From assembly GCF_003202915.1 (NCBI RefSeq), contig NZ_QGLP01000004.1:124001-188000 (forward strand): a DNA stretch of 64,000 bases, read 5' to 3'. Made by a program: the position numbers and the translations under genes. The notes beneath the pieces were generated by a model that was given only the letters and a program-made list of their open reading frames with translations, was not told where the DNA came from and made no database searches. Shown here one piece after another: positions 29,703-39,725 of this stretch. Numbering within the stretch: the stretch's first letter is position 1; each line of letters opens with the position of its first letter. The DNA is from Gilliamella apicola. GTDB lineage: Bacteria; Pseudomonadota; Gammaproteobacteria; Enterobacterales; Orbaceae.

Positions 29703-30477
29703 AGATTTAGAAATGGAACAAACCGCTCATCATCTTGATGAAGTTATGGGACGTATTGCAAGCAGTTCTCAAGCGTCAATTGATAAATATATGCCTGTTA
29801 AATTGGCTCAAGCTATCGCTAACCGGCTTTTTCCTGAACTTGATAGTCAACTAAGATCCGGTCGTCATATTGGCATCGATGAGCTTGATAATCATGCTTT
29901 TTTAATGGATTTTCAACTGGAGCTTGAGCAATTTTATCAACGTTACAATGTTGAACTTATTCGTGCGCCAGAAGGATTTTTCTATCTTCGTCCGCGCTCA
30001 ACCACGCTAATTCCACGTTCGGTACTATCTGAACTGGATATGTTAGTCGGTAAAGTATTATGTTACCTCTACCTAAGTCCAGAACGATTAGTTCATGAAG
30101 GTATATTTACCTTACAAGAACTCTTTGAAGAACTTGTGTCATTAGCTGATGAAAGTAAATTATTGAAAATAGTTAATCAGCGCTCTACAGGTTCTGACTT
30201 AGATCGCCAGAAATTATTTGATAAAGTCAAAACTGCACTCAATCGACTACGTCGCCTAGGTATGATCTTTTTTATTGTCGGTAATGACAGTAGCCGTTTT
30301 CGCATTAATGAATCTATTTTCCGGTTTGGCGCTGATGTGCGGAGCAGTGATGATGCTCAAGAGGCGCAATTACGCCTGATTCGCGATGGTGAAGCGATTA
30401 AAATTGAATCATCACTGATGTTAAGTGATGATAATAGTGAAGAACAAGATGAAGATGTTAATGAGGAGATTGAATAA
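29683..30477 (+). CDS. mukE: Condensin subunit MukE
   Basis: MukE binds MukF and modulates the MukB ATPase cycle. The ATG at 29683 gives 264 residues starting MSSTDTK, like the enterobacterial MSST start, and overlaps mukF by 20 bases, as is usual for this operon. The conserved core begins [20 protein letters not shown] and includes [20 protein letters not shown] and [15 protein letters not shown]. Between the start and the core lies an extra segment of about 28 residues not seen in the enterobacterial protein as I recall it. The C-terminus is acidic. Confidence 0.95.
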   Translation: MSSTDTKDLEMEQTAHHLDEVMGRIASSSQASIDKYMPVKLAQAIANRLFPELDSQLRSGRHIGIDELDNHAFLMDFQLELEQFYQRYNVELIRAPEGFFYLRPRSTTLIPRSVLSELDMLVGKVLCYLYLSPERLVHEGIFTLQELFEELVSLADESKLLKIVNQRSTGSDLDRQKLFDKVKTALNRLRRLGMIFFIVGNDSSRFRINESIFRFGADVRSSDDAQEAQLRLIRDGEAIKIESSLMLSDDNSEEQDEDVNEEIE

Positions 30478-33400
30478 TGATGAGACACGGTAAATTTCAC
30501 TCATTAACCTTAATTAACTGGAATGGTTTTTTTGCTCGAACGTTTGAGCTCGATCAGTTGGTAACAACCCTATCGGGTGGTAATGGTGCGGGTAAATCAA
30601 CCACTATGGCCGCATTTGTCACAGCATTAATTCCAGATTTAACTTTATTACATTTTAGAAATACTACTGAAGCAGGAGCAACTTCGGGTTCACGCGATAA
30701 AGGTTTACACGGTAAGTTAAAACCAGGAGTGTGTTACTCCATGCTAGATGTCATTAACTCTCGAAATCAACGGATTATTTGTGGTGTACGTTTACAGCAA
30801 GTTGCGGGTCGTGATAAAAAGGTTGATATTAAACCTTTCTTAATTCAAGGCTTACCTGTCAGTATTCGCCCGACTGAATTAGTGACTGAACGCTTAAATG
30901 ACAAACAAGCTCGAATTTTATCTTTACCAGAATTAAAAGATAAAATTGAAACAACGGAAGGCGCTATTTTTAAACAATTTAACTCTATCACTGATTACCA
31001 TTCAGTGATGTTTGATTTTGGCGTATTACCTAAACGTTTGCGTTCCTCATCAGATCGCAGTAAATATTATCGCCTGATCGAAGCTTCACTTTATGGCGGT
31101 ATTTCAAGTGCCATTACGCGTTCATTACGTGATTATCTATTACCAGAAAATAGTGGCGTTAGAAAAGCATTCCAAGATATGGAAGCCGCACTTCGTGAAA
31201 ATCGAATGACACTGGAAGCTATTCGTGTCACACAATCCGATCGTGATCTATTCAAACACTTAATTACTGAATCGACCAACTATGTTGCGGCTGATTATAT
31301 GCGTCATGCTAATGAACGTCGGGTACATATCGAATCGGTCTTAGGACTACGCCGCGATATGTTTAAAACCCAAGAACAGCTTATCAGTAATCAGTACCGC
31401 CAAGTTGAAATGGCCAAAGAGCTGAAAGAATATCAAGATGTGCAAGGAGATTTAGAGACCGATCTTCAAGCGGCGAATGATCATCTTAATTTGGTGCAAA
31501 CTGCTTTACGTCAACAAGAAAAAATTGACCGCTATCAAGCAGATTTAGATGAGCTCAACGTTAAACTTGAAGAGCAAAATGAAGTCGTACTTGAAGCAAA
31601 TGATCAGCATCAAACCTATCGCGATCGGGTTGAACAAACCGAACAAGAAGTTGATGAGATAAAAACGCAATTAGCTGATTATCAACAAGCTTTGGATGTA
31701 CAACAAACACGCGCTATTCAATATCAGCAAGCAATTCAAGCGTTAAAAAATGCCCAACAATTATGTCAATTACCTAACTTAACTATCAGTAATGTTGAAG
31801 ATCACCATGAAGTTTTTGAAGAAAAACAAAAAGAGGTTACTGAACAATTATTAGAGTTGGAACAAAGAGTTAGTGTTTCTGATGCGGCAATTAGTCAATT
31901 TGATAGAGCCTATCAACTGGTGGTTAAATTAGTTGGTGATGTGCTGCGAAGCGATGCTTGGCATGCCGCTAGAGAAGCCTTAAAGCAGTGGCCCTCTCAA
32001 TGTTACCAAGCTGAGCAAGCTGAACATTTACAACAACAATTAGAAGAATTAGAGCAACGCTTTTTTGAACAAAAAGAAGCTGAATCATTACTAACTCAAT
32101 TTTGTAAGCGCCTTGGTCGTCAACTCAATTATGATGAACTTGATGAATTTAAACAAGAACTTGAAGTTCAATTGGATCAAAATGCTGAATTTGCTAATGA
32201 ATCAAGTGAAAAACGGATTGAATTTAGACAAGAACTTGAGCAAATCCAAACCAAAATTAGTGAATATCGGCAAAAAGCACCATTATGGTTAAAAGCTCAA
32301 GATGCCCTTATTGCATTACAAGAGCAGACAGAACAGACCTTTACCAATAGTCAATCTGTTACTCAGCATTTACAACAGCTGCTTGAACAAGAGCGCACGC
32401 TAGTTGCTCAACGTGACCAAATAAATTTCAAACGTAATCAACTTGATACACAAATAGAGCAACTTAATCAGCCAAGTGGAGTTGATGATAGTCGTTTATC
32501 CGCTTTAGCAGAACGATTCAATGGTGTATTACTTTCTGAAATTTATGAAGATGTCACCATTGATGATGCACCTTACTTTTCCGCATTATATGGTCCATCA
32601 AGACAAGCCATTGTGGTACCGGATTTATCGTTAGTTAAAGCGCAACTTGAAAGCCTGACCAGTAATGAAGAAGACTATCCAGAAGATATCTATTTTATCG
32701 AAGGCGATCCATCTTCATTTGATGATAGCGTATTTGATTGTGAAGAGATGGATAAATCTGTTCTGGTTAAAACCGGTGATCGCCAATGGCGCTTCTCAAG
32801 TTTCCCTAAAGTGCCATTATTTGGACGAGCGGCTCGTGAAATTCATCTGGAAAAATTATCAGCTGAACGTGATGAACTACATGAAGACTATGCAACGATT
32901 TCGTTTGATCTGCAAAAATTGCAACGTATTGAGCAAAATGTTGGCCAGTTTATTGGTGAATACCTATCAGTAGCGTTTGATATTGATCCCGAAGCTGAAG
33001 CGCAAAAACTAACAACCAGACGCAATGAAATCGAACGGCAATTATTGTCGCAAGAAAGCATCGATAAACAAAACCAACAACAGGTGGCAAATTGTAAAGA
33101 GCAGTTAGCTACAGTCAATCGATTGGTTGCTCAGATGCATCTATTAGCTGATGATGACTTAGCTGATCGGGTTGATGATTTACGCGAACAAGTCGTTGAA
33201 GCGCAAGAAGCTGCGCAATATGTTAATCGTAATCGTGATACTATTTCAGAATTAGAACCGCTTATTGCAGTGTTGCAAAGTGACCCAGAGCAAAATGAGT
33301 CACTGCGTGAGCAATATAGTACCATCAAGAATCAACAGCAGACTATTCGTCAACAAGTTTTTGCCTTAACTGAAGTCATGCAACGCCGTGCACATTTTAG

Positions 33401-34895
33401 TTATGAAGATTCGGCAGGTATGCTAAATGAAAATAGTGATCTAAATGAAAAACTACGTTCTCGGCTCGAAGTGGTGGAAGCACAACGCAATGAAGCACGT
33501 AGTCAGATGCAGCAGTACCAAGATAAATATAATCAATATAACCAAACGCTAGCATCGCTTAAAAGTGCATATGAAACTAAACGCGATATGCTTAATGAGC
33601 TACACAAAGAGATTGAACAAATTGGTGTTAAAGCCGATGCCGTGACCGAAGAGCGCGCGTGCATTCGCCGAGATGAAATTCATCAAAAACTTAATACTAA
33701 TCGTCAGCAATGTACATCGTTTGAAAAACAATTGATTATGTGCGAAAGCGAAATGACCCAAATGCAAAAACGTTTAACACAAACACTACGTGATTATAAA
33801 CAGTTACGTGAACAAGTTGTGGACGCGAAAGCTGCGTGGTGCTTAGTTTTACGATTAGTCAAAGAAAATAGTGTTGAACGAAGATTACATCGCCGAGAAT
33901 TAGCTTATTTAAGCGCTGATGAATTGCGCTCAATGTCAGATAAGGCGCTCGGTTCATTACGTTTAGCGGTAAATGATAATGAACATTTACGTGATGCGTT
34001 ACGCTTATCAGAAGATCCTAAGCGACCAGAAAGTAAAGTTCAATTTTATATTGCGGTCTATAAACATCTTCGAGAACGAATCCGTCAGGATATTGTTAAA
34101 ACTGATGATCCAATTGAAGCTATTGAGCAAATGGAAATTGAGTTATCTCGATTAACTGAGGAACTCACTGCACGCGAACAGCAATTGGCAATTAGCTCAA
34201 AAAGTGTGGCCAACATTATTCGTAAAACCATTCAACGTGAGCAAAACCGTATCCGCATGCTCAACCAAGGCCTACAGCAGGTGGCATTTGGTCAGGTTAA
34301 TGGCGTGCGTCTAAATGTTAGCATCCGAGAAGCTCACTCTTCATTACTAGCAGCCTTAGCTGAGGAACAAAATGAGCATCAAGATCTGTTTAGTAATAAT
34401 CGTATTACCTTCTCAGAAGCATTAGCTAAACTCTATCAGCGTTTAAATCCACATATCGATATGGGACAACGCACAGCGCAAAATATTGGTGAAGAGTTGC
34501 TCGATTATCGAAATTATTTAGAGATGGATGTTGAGGTTAATCGTGGTGCTGACGGCTGGTTACGCGCTGAAAGTGGTGCATTATCAACCGGTGAAGCGAT
34601 TGGTACGGGGATGTCCATTTTATTAATGGTTATTCAAAGTTGGGAAGAAGAGTCTAAACGTCTGCGCAATAAGGATATTTCACCATGTCGCTTATTATTC
34701 TTAGATGAAGCAGCACGTCTGGATGCTAAATCGATTGCGACGCTCTTTGAGCTTTGTGAACGATTAGAAATGCAACTTATTATCGCTGCTCCAGAAAATA
34801 TCAGCCCAGAAAAAGGTACTACCTATAAATTAGTGCGTAAAGTGATCAACAACCAAGAACACGTACATGTTGTTGGCTTGAAAGGCTTTGCTTAG
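30477..34895 (+). CDS. mukB: Chromosome partition SMC-like ATPase MukB
   Basis: MukB is the SMC-like ATPase of the MukBEF condensin, which extrudes and compacts DNA and interacts with topoisomerase IV. The 1472-residue protein has Walker A GGNGAGKS (residues 34-41), two very long coiled coils, a hinge at about 670-780 (LNEN of the [20 protein letters not shown] type), and the C-terminal head with the [12 protein letters not shown] signature and Walker [12 protein letters not shown]. Its ATG shares one base with the mukE stop, so translation is probably coupled. The tail after GLKGFA lacks the 15-20 residues found in enterobacteria. Confidence 0.98.
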   Translation: MMRHGKFHSLTLINWNGFFARTFELDQLVTTLSGGNGAGKSTTMAAFVTALIPDLTLLHFRNTTEAGATSGSRDKGLHGKLKPGVCYSMLDVINSRNQRIICGVRLQQVAGRDKKVDIKPFLIQGLPVSIRPTELVTERLNDKQARILSLPELKDKIETTEGAIFKQFNSITDYHSVMFDFGVLPKRLRSSSDRSKYYRLIEASLYGGISSAITRSLRDYLLPENSGVRKAFQDMEAALRENRMTLEAIRVTQSDRDLFKHLITESTNYVAADYMRHANERRVHIESVLGLRRDMFKTQEQLISNQYRQVEMAKELKEYQDVQGDLETDLQAANDHLNLVQTALRQQEKIDRYQADLDELNVKLEEQNEVVLEANDQHQTYRDRVEQTEQEVDEIKTQLADYQQALDVQQTRAIQYQQAIQALKNAQQLCQLPNLTISNVEDHHEVFEEKQKEVTEQLLELEQRVSVSDAAISQFDRAYQLVVKLVGDVLRSDAWHAAREALKQWPSQCYQAEQAEHLQQQLEELEQRFFEQKEAESLLTQFCKRLGRQLNYDELDEFKQELEVQLDQNAEFANESSEKRIEFRQELEQIQTKISEYRQKAPLWLKAQDALIALQEQTEQTFTNSQSVTQHLQQLLEQERTLVAQRDQINFKRNQLDTQIEQLNQPSGVDDSRLSALAERFNGVLLSEIYEDVTIDDAPYFSALYGPSRQAIVVPDLSLVKAQLESLTSNEEDYPEDIYFIEGDPSSFDDSVFDCEEMDKSVLVKTGDRQWRFSSFPKVPLFGRAAREIHLEKLSAERDELHEDYATISFDLQKLQRIEQNVGQFIGEYLSVAFDIDPEAEAQKLTTRRNEIERQLLSQESIDKQNQQQVANCKEQLATVNRLVAQMHLLADDDLADRVDDLREQVVEAQEAAQYVNRNRDTISELEPLIAVLQSDPEQNESLREQYSTIKNQQQTIRQQVFALTEVMQRRAHFSYEDSAGMLNENSDLNEKLRSRLEVVEAQRNEARSQMQQYQDKYNQYNQTLASLKSAYETKRDMLNELHKEIEQIGVKADAVTEERACIRRDEIHQKLNTNRQQCTSFEKQLIMCESEMTQMQKRLTQTLRDYKQLREQVVDAKAAWCLVLRLVKENSVERRLHRRELAYLSADELRSMSDKALGSLRLAVNDNEHLRDALRLSEDPKRPESKVQFYIAVYKHLRERIRQDIVKTDDPIEAIEQMEIELSRLTEELTAREQQLAISSKSVANIIRKTIQREQNRIRMLNQGLQQVAFGQVNGVRLNVSIREAHSSLLAALAEEQNEHQDLFSNNRITFSEALAKLYQRLNPHIDMGQRTAQNIGEELLDYRNYLEMDVEVNRGADGWLRAESGALSTGEAIGTGMSILLMVIQSWEEESKRLRNKDISPCRLLFLDEAARLDAKSIATLFELCERLEMQLIIAAPENISPEKGTTYKLVRKVINNQEHVHVVGLKGFA

Positions 34896-34919
34896 TCACT
34901 ACTAACTAAATAAAGACAG

Positions 34920-34950
34920 TTTCGCCGGCAATTGCCGGCGAAATTGTTAT
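34920..34950. terminator. Palindromic terminator between mukB and lepA-like gene
   Basis: A perfect 24-base palindrome (34920-34943) containing TTTCGCCGGCAA and its complement, between converging genes. GC-rich for this genome. Confidence 0.8.
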
Positions 34951-35002
34951 TTAATGTTGATTAATTATGTAAGCAATGGTTAATTTCAATTAGCCTACAT
35001 CA

Positions 35003-36814
35003 TTAATGAATATCCAACACAGCATGAAAGGCCTCTTGAGGAATATCAACACCACCAAATTTACGTTGTCTAATTTTATTTTCCTTAATATTTTTAGCTA
35101 TCTTTTTCTTTTTCGATGCTGAGCCGGAATAGCCGCGCCCGGTTACACTTTTACGTAATGGTGGAATATCTTCACGTGCAATTACTTTATTCTCAACTAC
35201 CGATTGCACCGGCATTGGGTAGAGTTTGCGTGGAATGACATGTTTCATCTTCTGCACAATTTGCTTGCCTCGTTCAAAGCTTTTATCGCGTGGCAAAATG
35301 AAAGAAAACGCATCGACAATCTCATCATTCAACCAGATATCCATTTTTACCAAATCAGAGACAATATAGCTTCGATCACGATAATCTATTGATGCATAAC
35401 CATGGGTAATGGATTTGAGTGAATCATAAAAGTTGTAGGCAATTTCCGAAATAGGCAATTTAAAGGTTAACTCTGCCATTTTATTATTCAGATAAACCAT
35501 ATCCACATAAATTCCCCGTTTTTCCTGACAAAGTTCCATTATTTCACCAATATTTTCCATTGGAATGATAATGGCAGCATCAATAAAAGGCTCTTCAATG
35601 TAGGCAATCTTTTCAAAACTTGGCAGTAACATAGGATTATTAACGCTAAGCATCTCACCATTTTTTAACGTTATCCGATACTCAACACTCGGAAAGGTAG
35701 AGAGAATTTCGATACCATATTCTCGTTCAAGCCTTTCTTGAATAATTTCCATATGTAAAATACCGAGAAAACCACACCTAAAACCAGCTCCCAATGCCAT
35801 GGAATTTTCTTGTTTATAAATGAAAGCCGAATCATTAAGCGATAATTTTTCCACCGCATCTTTCAATTTTTCTTGGTCTTCATTTTTTATAGGAAACAAC
35901 CCAGCATAAACCATTGGTTTAACTTCTTTATAGCCTGGTACGGCTTCGGTATCCGGTTGATTAGGAACGATTAAAGTGTCACCAACTTTTACATTGGATA
36001 CAATTTTAATATTTGTTGAAATAAATCCAACTTCACCTGCCATAAGTGCATCAACCGATTTCATCGCGGGTAAAAATACCCCAACTTGCAATGCTTCGAA
36101 CTCAAGATCACTTTTGAGCATTTTAATTTTCATGCCGGTATGGATTGAGCCGTTAAAAATGCGCACATGTAATACAACACCTCGATAGACATCATAGTGA
36201 GAATCGAATATTAATGCCTGCAACGGTTTTTCTTGATCACCTTTGGGTGCCGGAATATTTTCAATGATTGATGCCAAAATATTATCAACCCCAACCCCAC
36301 TTTTAGCAGAAGCTAAAATCACCTTATCTAAATTTATGCCGTCAAGTTCTTCAAGTTCTTGCATTACACTTTGAGTATCGGCATTAGGCATATCGATTTT
36401 ATTGATTACCGGAATAATTGTTAAATTTTGCTCCTGAGCCAATTTTAAATTAGCAATGGTTTGTGCTTGCACGCCTTGTGTTGCATCGACAAGCAATAAC
36501 GCACCTTCACAAGCAGCTAAACTGCGTGAAACTTCATAATTAAAATCAGTATGACCTGGGGTATCGATTAGGTTTAATTCATATTCAAGACCATCGGATG
36601 CTTTATAATACATACGTACAGTTTGCAGCTTAATAGTAATTCCACGTTCTCTTTCAAGATCCATGTTATCTAATAATTGCTCTTTCATATCACGTTCAGA
36701 GACAGTATTGGTCATCTCAATTAATCTATCTGCCAGTGTTGATTTACCGTGATCGATATGGGCAATAATACAAAAATTTCTTATACTGTTTGGGTTCACG
36801 TTCATTTCTCCCAT
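35003..36814 (-). CDS. lepA: Divergent LepA/EF4-like translational GTPase, MerR-controlled
   Basis: LepA (EF4) is a ribosome-dependent GTPase that acts on initiation or stalled elongation. This 603-residue protein has all G motifs: AHIDHGKST, the RERGITIK switch, DTPGH, NKID and SAK, then EF-G-like domains II, III and V. Its C-terminal domain departs from the family: where LepA has an AKCYGGDISRKKKLL-type segment, this has GRGYSGSASKKKKIAKN (from about residue 558). Usual partner lepB is absent. It reads away from a MerR-family gene, and its promoter holds a MerR-type palindrome. I infer a second, inducible LepA; a canonical copy with lepB should exist elsewhere. Ribosome site is weak; a second ATG at 36805 is possible. 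Confidence 0.85.
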   Translation of the reverse strand: MGEMNVNPNSIRNFCIIAHIDHGKSTLADRLIEMTNTVSERDMKEQLLDNMDLERERGITIKLQTVRMYYKASDGLEYELNLIDTPGHTDFNYEVSRSLAACEGALLLVDATQGVQAQTIANLKLAQEQNLTIIPVINKIDMPNADTQSVMQELEELDGINLDKVILASAKSGVGVDNILASIIENIPAPKGDQEKPLQALIFDSHYDVYRGVVLHVRIFNGSIHTGMKIKMLKSDLEFEALQVGVFLPAMKSVDALMAGEVGFISTNIKIVSNVKVGDTLIVPNQPDTEAVPGYKEVKPMVYAGLFPIKNEDQEKLKDAVEKLSLNDSAFIYKQENSMALGAGFRCGFLGILHMEIIQERLEREYGIEILSTFPSVEYRITLKNGEMLSVNNPMLLPSFEKIAYIEEPFIDAAIIIPMENIGEIMELCQEKRGIYVDMVYLNNKMAELTFKLPISEIAYNFYDSLKSITHGYASIDYRDRSYIVSDLVKMDIWLNDEIVDAFSFILPRDKSFERGKQIVQKMKHVIPRKLYPMPVQSVVENKVIAREDIPPLRKSVTGRGYSGSASKKKKIAKNIKENKIRQRKFGGVDIPQEAFHAVLDIH

Positions 36815-36837
36815 ACTTTTCTTAACAATTGGCGTGA

Positions 36838-36867
36838 ACTATAATGGTTAGAGTAACTCTAAGTCAA
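36838..36867 (-). promoter_or_regulatory. MerR/AdhR-type promoter and operator in front of lepA-like gene
   Basis: On the minus strand a consensus -35 TTGACT (36862-36867) and -10 TATAGT (36838-36843) are 18 bases apart. The spacer contains a palindrome TTAGAGT-A-ACTCTAA (36848-36862). NmlR/AdhR-group MerR regulators activate from just such inverted repeats inside over-long spacers. The site lies 24 bases upstream of the lepA-like start and 63 bases upstream of the divergent regulator gene. Confidence 0.75.
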
Positions 36868-36929
36868 GTTTAGAGACACATCATAATTAACACTCTATTT
36901 AATTGATTTATAACTATATAAGGATAAAT

Positions 36930-37361
36930 ATGGTAAACATTAATGATTGTATTTTATCAATAGCCCAAAATGGTGAACTAAACCAAACACCTAAATACTC
37001 GGTGACTAAAGCAGCAAAACTATTAGGCTTGTCAGCTCACACGCTTAGGTATTATGACTCACTTAATCTATTTCCATTTTTACAACGCGATCAAAATGAA
37101 AAACGGTTATTTTCTGATGCCGATTTACAATGGGCAAAATTGATTGAATGTTTACGTAACGCCAATATGTCAATTAAAGATGTGCAACACTATGTTAAGC
37201 TCTGCTTACAAGGTGACGAAACGTTAGATGAACGTTTAGCTATCATCAATCAACAAGAAAAGACGTTAATGGATACTATTACGTTATTAAACGAACAATT
37301 AGCGTTATTGCGGTTTAAAAAACAGTATTATAAGACAGCCCATCAACTAAAAAAACCGTAA
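36930..37361 (+). CDS. MerR-family regulator, NmlR/AdhR type
   Basis: The ATG at 36930 behind an AGGA site gives 143 residues. After a 20-residue lead, the winged helix follows (YSVTKAAKLLGLSAHTLRYYDSLNLFPFLQRD), then the family segment LIECLRNANMSIKDVQHYV and a C-terminal dimerisation coiled coil (about residues 95-140). Cys74, in ECLR, is in the position of the redox or aldehyde-reactive cysteine of NmlR and AdhR. Regulators of this group usually control aldehyde-detoxifying dehydrogenases. Here the divergent gene is a LepA-like GTPase, with the operator between them. The real inducer is unknown. Confidence 0.85.
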   Translation: MVNINDCILSIAQNGELNQTPKYSVTKAAKLLGLSAHTLRYYDSLNLFPFLQRDQNEKRLFSDADLQWAKLIECLRNANMSIKDVQHYVKLCLQGDETLDERLAIINQQEKTLMDTITLLNEQLALLRFKKQYYKTAHQLKKP

Positions 37362-37662
37362 ACAGTTTTTATTAACAAAAAGTTGAGCAATGGGGTTTTT
37401 GATTAACCTTATTCGCATTATTACTAATAAAAATTGCTTTAAAGTCAATCTGCTAGATAATTCCATCAACGGCTTTTCTTCAAACATCCAACATTCATCT
37501 CATTATTTTCCTCTCAATAATTAGCACAATTTCTTTCCAACTTGAGGAAATAAAGTTGGCTTTACCCATTTTTTCATCTATGGGATAGTTTTTAACAACG
37601 GAACTAGAGCACTTTTTAAATCATTACCGATTTAAATTTTAATTAGGAATTGGAGGCAAAGT
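37362..37662. other. Intergenic region before gatB remnant
   Basis: About 300 bases with no convincing gene. It contains an inverted repeat CCAACTT-9 bases-AAGTTGG (37537-37543 with 37553-37559), about 100 bases before the PTS gene, which could be an operator of the former PTS operon. Confidence 0.5.
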
Positions 37663-37965
37663 ATGGCGAAAGAATTAAATATTTTGGTTGCTTGTGGTAG
37701 TGGCGTTGCAACTTCAACCATTGCTGTTAACGCAATTAAGGAGATTTTAAAAGAAACCAATATAGCAGCAAAACTTTTCAAATGCAGTTTAGGTGAATTA
37801 GAAACAAAACAGAATGATGTCGATTTGATTTTAACTACTGCAAATTATAAGAAACCGCTGAAAACTCATCACTTAAATGTTTTTAATCTAGTTTCTGGGG
37901 TTAATGTCGAAACAACCAAAGAAAAATTGATTCAAATTTGTACCGAGTTATTAAATAACGAGTAA
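37663..37965 (+). CDS. Galactitol-type PTS IIB component
   Basis: This 100-residue cytoplasmic protein is a PTS EIIB of the galactitol (GatB) class. It begins with the phosphocysteine loop ILVACGSGVATSTIA (Cys11), which accepts phosphate from EIIA and passes it to sugar bound by EIIC. A GGAGG ribosome site precedes the ATG. It is followed 12 bases later by a truncated EIIC. No EIIA or polyol dehydrogenase gene is nearby, so the system cannot work from this locus alone. The gene itself is intact. Confidence 0.85.
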   Translation: MAKELNILVACGSGVATSTIAVNAIKEILKETNIAAKLFKCSLGELETKQNDVDLILTTANYKKPLKTHHLNVFNLVSGVNVETTKEKLIQICTELLNNE

Positions 37966-37977
37966 GGAGATAAAATC

Positions 37978-38181
37978 ATGGTTGATTTCTTTGTCAGTTT
38001 TTTTCATACCATTTCAGAATTGGGGGCAGTAGTACTACTCCCTATTGTGATAGCGTTATTAGGGCTTTTTTTTCGAATGAAAATAGGGCCAGCAATTAAA
38101 TCTGGATTGATGGTTGGTATTGGTTTTCAGGGTTTAGTGTTAGCACTTAATTTGTTGATGTCCACCTCTAAAATCAATTAG
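37978..38181 (+). pseudogene. Truncated galactitol-type PTS IIC component (5' remnant)
   Basis: The 67-residue frame matches the start of GatC-type permeases: LGAVVLLPIVIALLGLFFRM followed by IKSGLMVGIGFQGL. Family members have about 420-460 residues and ten or so membrane helices, so this is only the first two helices. After the stop at 38179-38181 no frame continues the permease, which points to a deletion rather than a single frameshift. Confidence 0.8.
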
Positions 38182-38276
38182 AAGATTAACTGGATAGTTA
38201 AAATTTTATGAATAGATTAAATAGAATTTTGAAAAAGGGATTTTTTGGTGAATAAAATTTCTGTCAATTGACCGTC

Positions 38277-38311
38277 AAAAAAATGAGCATCTTTTTTAAT
38301 AAGAAAGATGC
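38277..38311 (-). terminator. Intrinsic terminator after lemA
   Basis: Stem GCATCTTT/AAAGATGC (38287-38294 with 38304-38311); on the minus strand a T-run follows (38277-38283). Confidence 0.8.
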
Positions 38312-38329
38312 CCATCGTTGTTAAATTAA

Positions 38330-38977
38330 TTACTGATTATCTGGTGAATCTTTTTCTGTATTATCATTGATTTTGTTTTTTATTCTTTTTACATTTTCGC
38401 TAGCAGCTGATGCCATTCTACCCATAGTATCTCTTAAAATTTTTCCATCATCAGTTTTAAAAGATACTAATTGATCCATACCATTTTCATCCATCTCAAA
38501 ATAGGTGGCTTCAACAAAACCTAATTTAGATGCGTAAAACAGATGAGGAATACTACCACGTGTAGAATTATAGAGTTGTACAGCAGCATTATATGCTTCA
38601 CGTCTTTCAAGAATTGTCGTTTCAATCTCATCTAATTGAACCATTAATTGTTGATATGTTGTGTTAGCTTTTAAATCAGGAAATCTATTAGCAAGCATCT
38701 GCACATTGCCTATTAAATGTGATGCCTCTGAGACAGCGATATTGGCTTTATCGATACTATCGCTTTCAGTAATAGTTAAATGAGTCAACTTTTCATGATC
38801 ACCATAACTAGAAGCTATATCTGAAAGTCGTTGAGCGATATCATGTCTTTTTTTGACGGTAGCATATATATTCGATTGTTTTTGTTTAACATTTTCAGCT
38901 AAACGTCTAAGTTTATTATATGCAAAAAATAACCACACTAAAATTGCTATAAAAATTAAAAATAAAGTAGTTAACAT
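38330..38977 (-). CDS. LemA family protein
   Basis: The 215-residue protein has one N-terminal membrane segment (about residues 3-20) and a long helical bundle outside it, the LemA layout. Segments such as YNKLRRLAENVKQKQSNI and the ERREAYNAAVQLYNS motif are typical. LemA proteins are widespread and of unclear function; some occur with membrane metalloproteases or TPM-domain proteins, none of which is adjacent here. It is monocistronic with its own terminator and lies in the accessory stretch. Confidence 0.88.
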   Translation of the reverse strand: MLTTLFLIFIAILVWLFFAYNKLRRLAENVKQKQSNIYATVKKRHDIAQRLSDIASSYGDHEKLTHLTITESDSIDKANIAVSEASHLIGNVQMLANRFPDLKANTTYQQLMVQLDEIETTILERREAYNAAVQLYNSTRGSIPHLFYASKLGFVEATYFEMDENGMDQLVSFKTDDGKILRDTMGRMASAASENVKRIKNKINDNTEKDSPDNQ

Positions 38978-39691
38978 AAATATATAGTCCTATTCATAAT
39001 TAAATGATCTAATAATCAAATAGGTAGCATTTTTTATAATTGCAATGTAGCGTTTAAGTGAGGTTAAATTTATTGTTACTTTTTACTAATTTATATCACT
39101 GATTCAATCAAAACAATTTCTATATACAATTAAAATGGCTACGTATTGAACGCATAAAAATAATAATTATACTTCTTTTACAACAATTAATTACATACGG
39201 TACCATATATTTAAACATGTTACAAATTATTGTTAATTATGGATTTGTTTGATATATGCAAATTAGATAATTATTGTTAATTGTAAAAATTGTTAATTTA
39301 TTTGTTATTACTCTATCTCTATATAATGTATTAACAATATTAATATGAATAATTATGTTCAATTATAGAAAAAATATATTAAGGGTGATTAGTATTAATA
39401 TCTAGAGTAAAGCAAAAGCTTTTTGATTGTTTATTTTGATGTGCCTATAACACTGCATTTACAAGATATTTATGCTCAAAAACCAAAAAAGCTAGTTAAA
39501 TAGTTTAGATATTGGTGTAGTTAGTGATATAAGTGTAAAAAGATGTTGTGCTAGTTTTACTAGAGCAAATTGAAGATCAAACTAATTCTTAAAAAAAGAA
39601 TTTCTCGATAATTTCTTATCTATAGCCGATTAGATTGCAACCCATCATACGGCCAATGATAAAGATCAGAAATAATCATAAATATCATTAC
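38978..39691. other. AT-rich region without recognisable gene
   Basis: More than 700 bases contain no frame I can assign. The left part (39180-39345) is extremely AT-rich and has three copies of ATTGTTAATT (39229, 39273, 39289). The right part (about 39410-39660) has short coding-like stretches broken by stops in every frame and may be a decayed gene; I cannot name it. Confidence 0.5.
39229..39298. repeat. Three direct copies of ATTGTTAATT
   Basis: Identical 10-bp words begin at 39229, 39273 and 39289; the last two are 16 bp apart. A related word in inverse orientation (AACAATTAATT) lies at about 39182-39192. Possible regulator or nucleoid-protein sites in the lemA upstream region. Confidence 0.5.
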
Positions 39692-39714
39692 AAAAACCCT
39701 CGTTAGAGGGTTTG
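39691..39714 (-). terminator. Intrinsic terminator after lipoprotein gene
   Basis: Perfect stem AAACCCTC/GAGGGTTT (39694-39701 with 39706-39713) with a GTTA loop; on the minus strand it runs into TTTTT. Confidence 0.85.
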
Positions 39715-39725
39715 ATTTAGATAGA

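Noticed and set aside
32665-32973. Second-frame open stretch within mukB
   Set aside because: It is a shadow frame inside the hinge-to-coiled-coil part of mukB, without start signals.
35003-36814. LepA-like gene read as a Tet(M)/Tet(O)-type ribosome-protection protein
   Set aside because: The G1 motif AHIDHGKST, the about 600-residue length and the IPQEAF ending are LepA features. Ribosome-protection proteins are about 640 residues and EF-G-like with a different C-terminal loop.
37390-37522. 43-codon frame upstream of the PTS IIB gene
   Set aside because: No ribosome site, composition typical of random AT-rich DNA, and no recognisable sequence.
39410-39660. Possible decayed gene or toxin-antitoxin remnant
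   Set aside because: Short coding-like stretches exist, but every frame has stops and nothing matches a family I know, so no gene was called.
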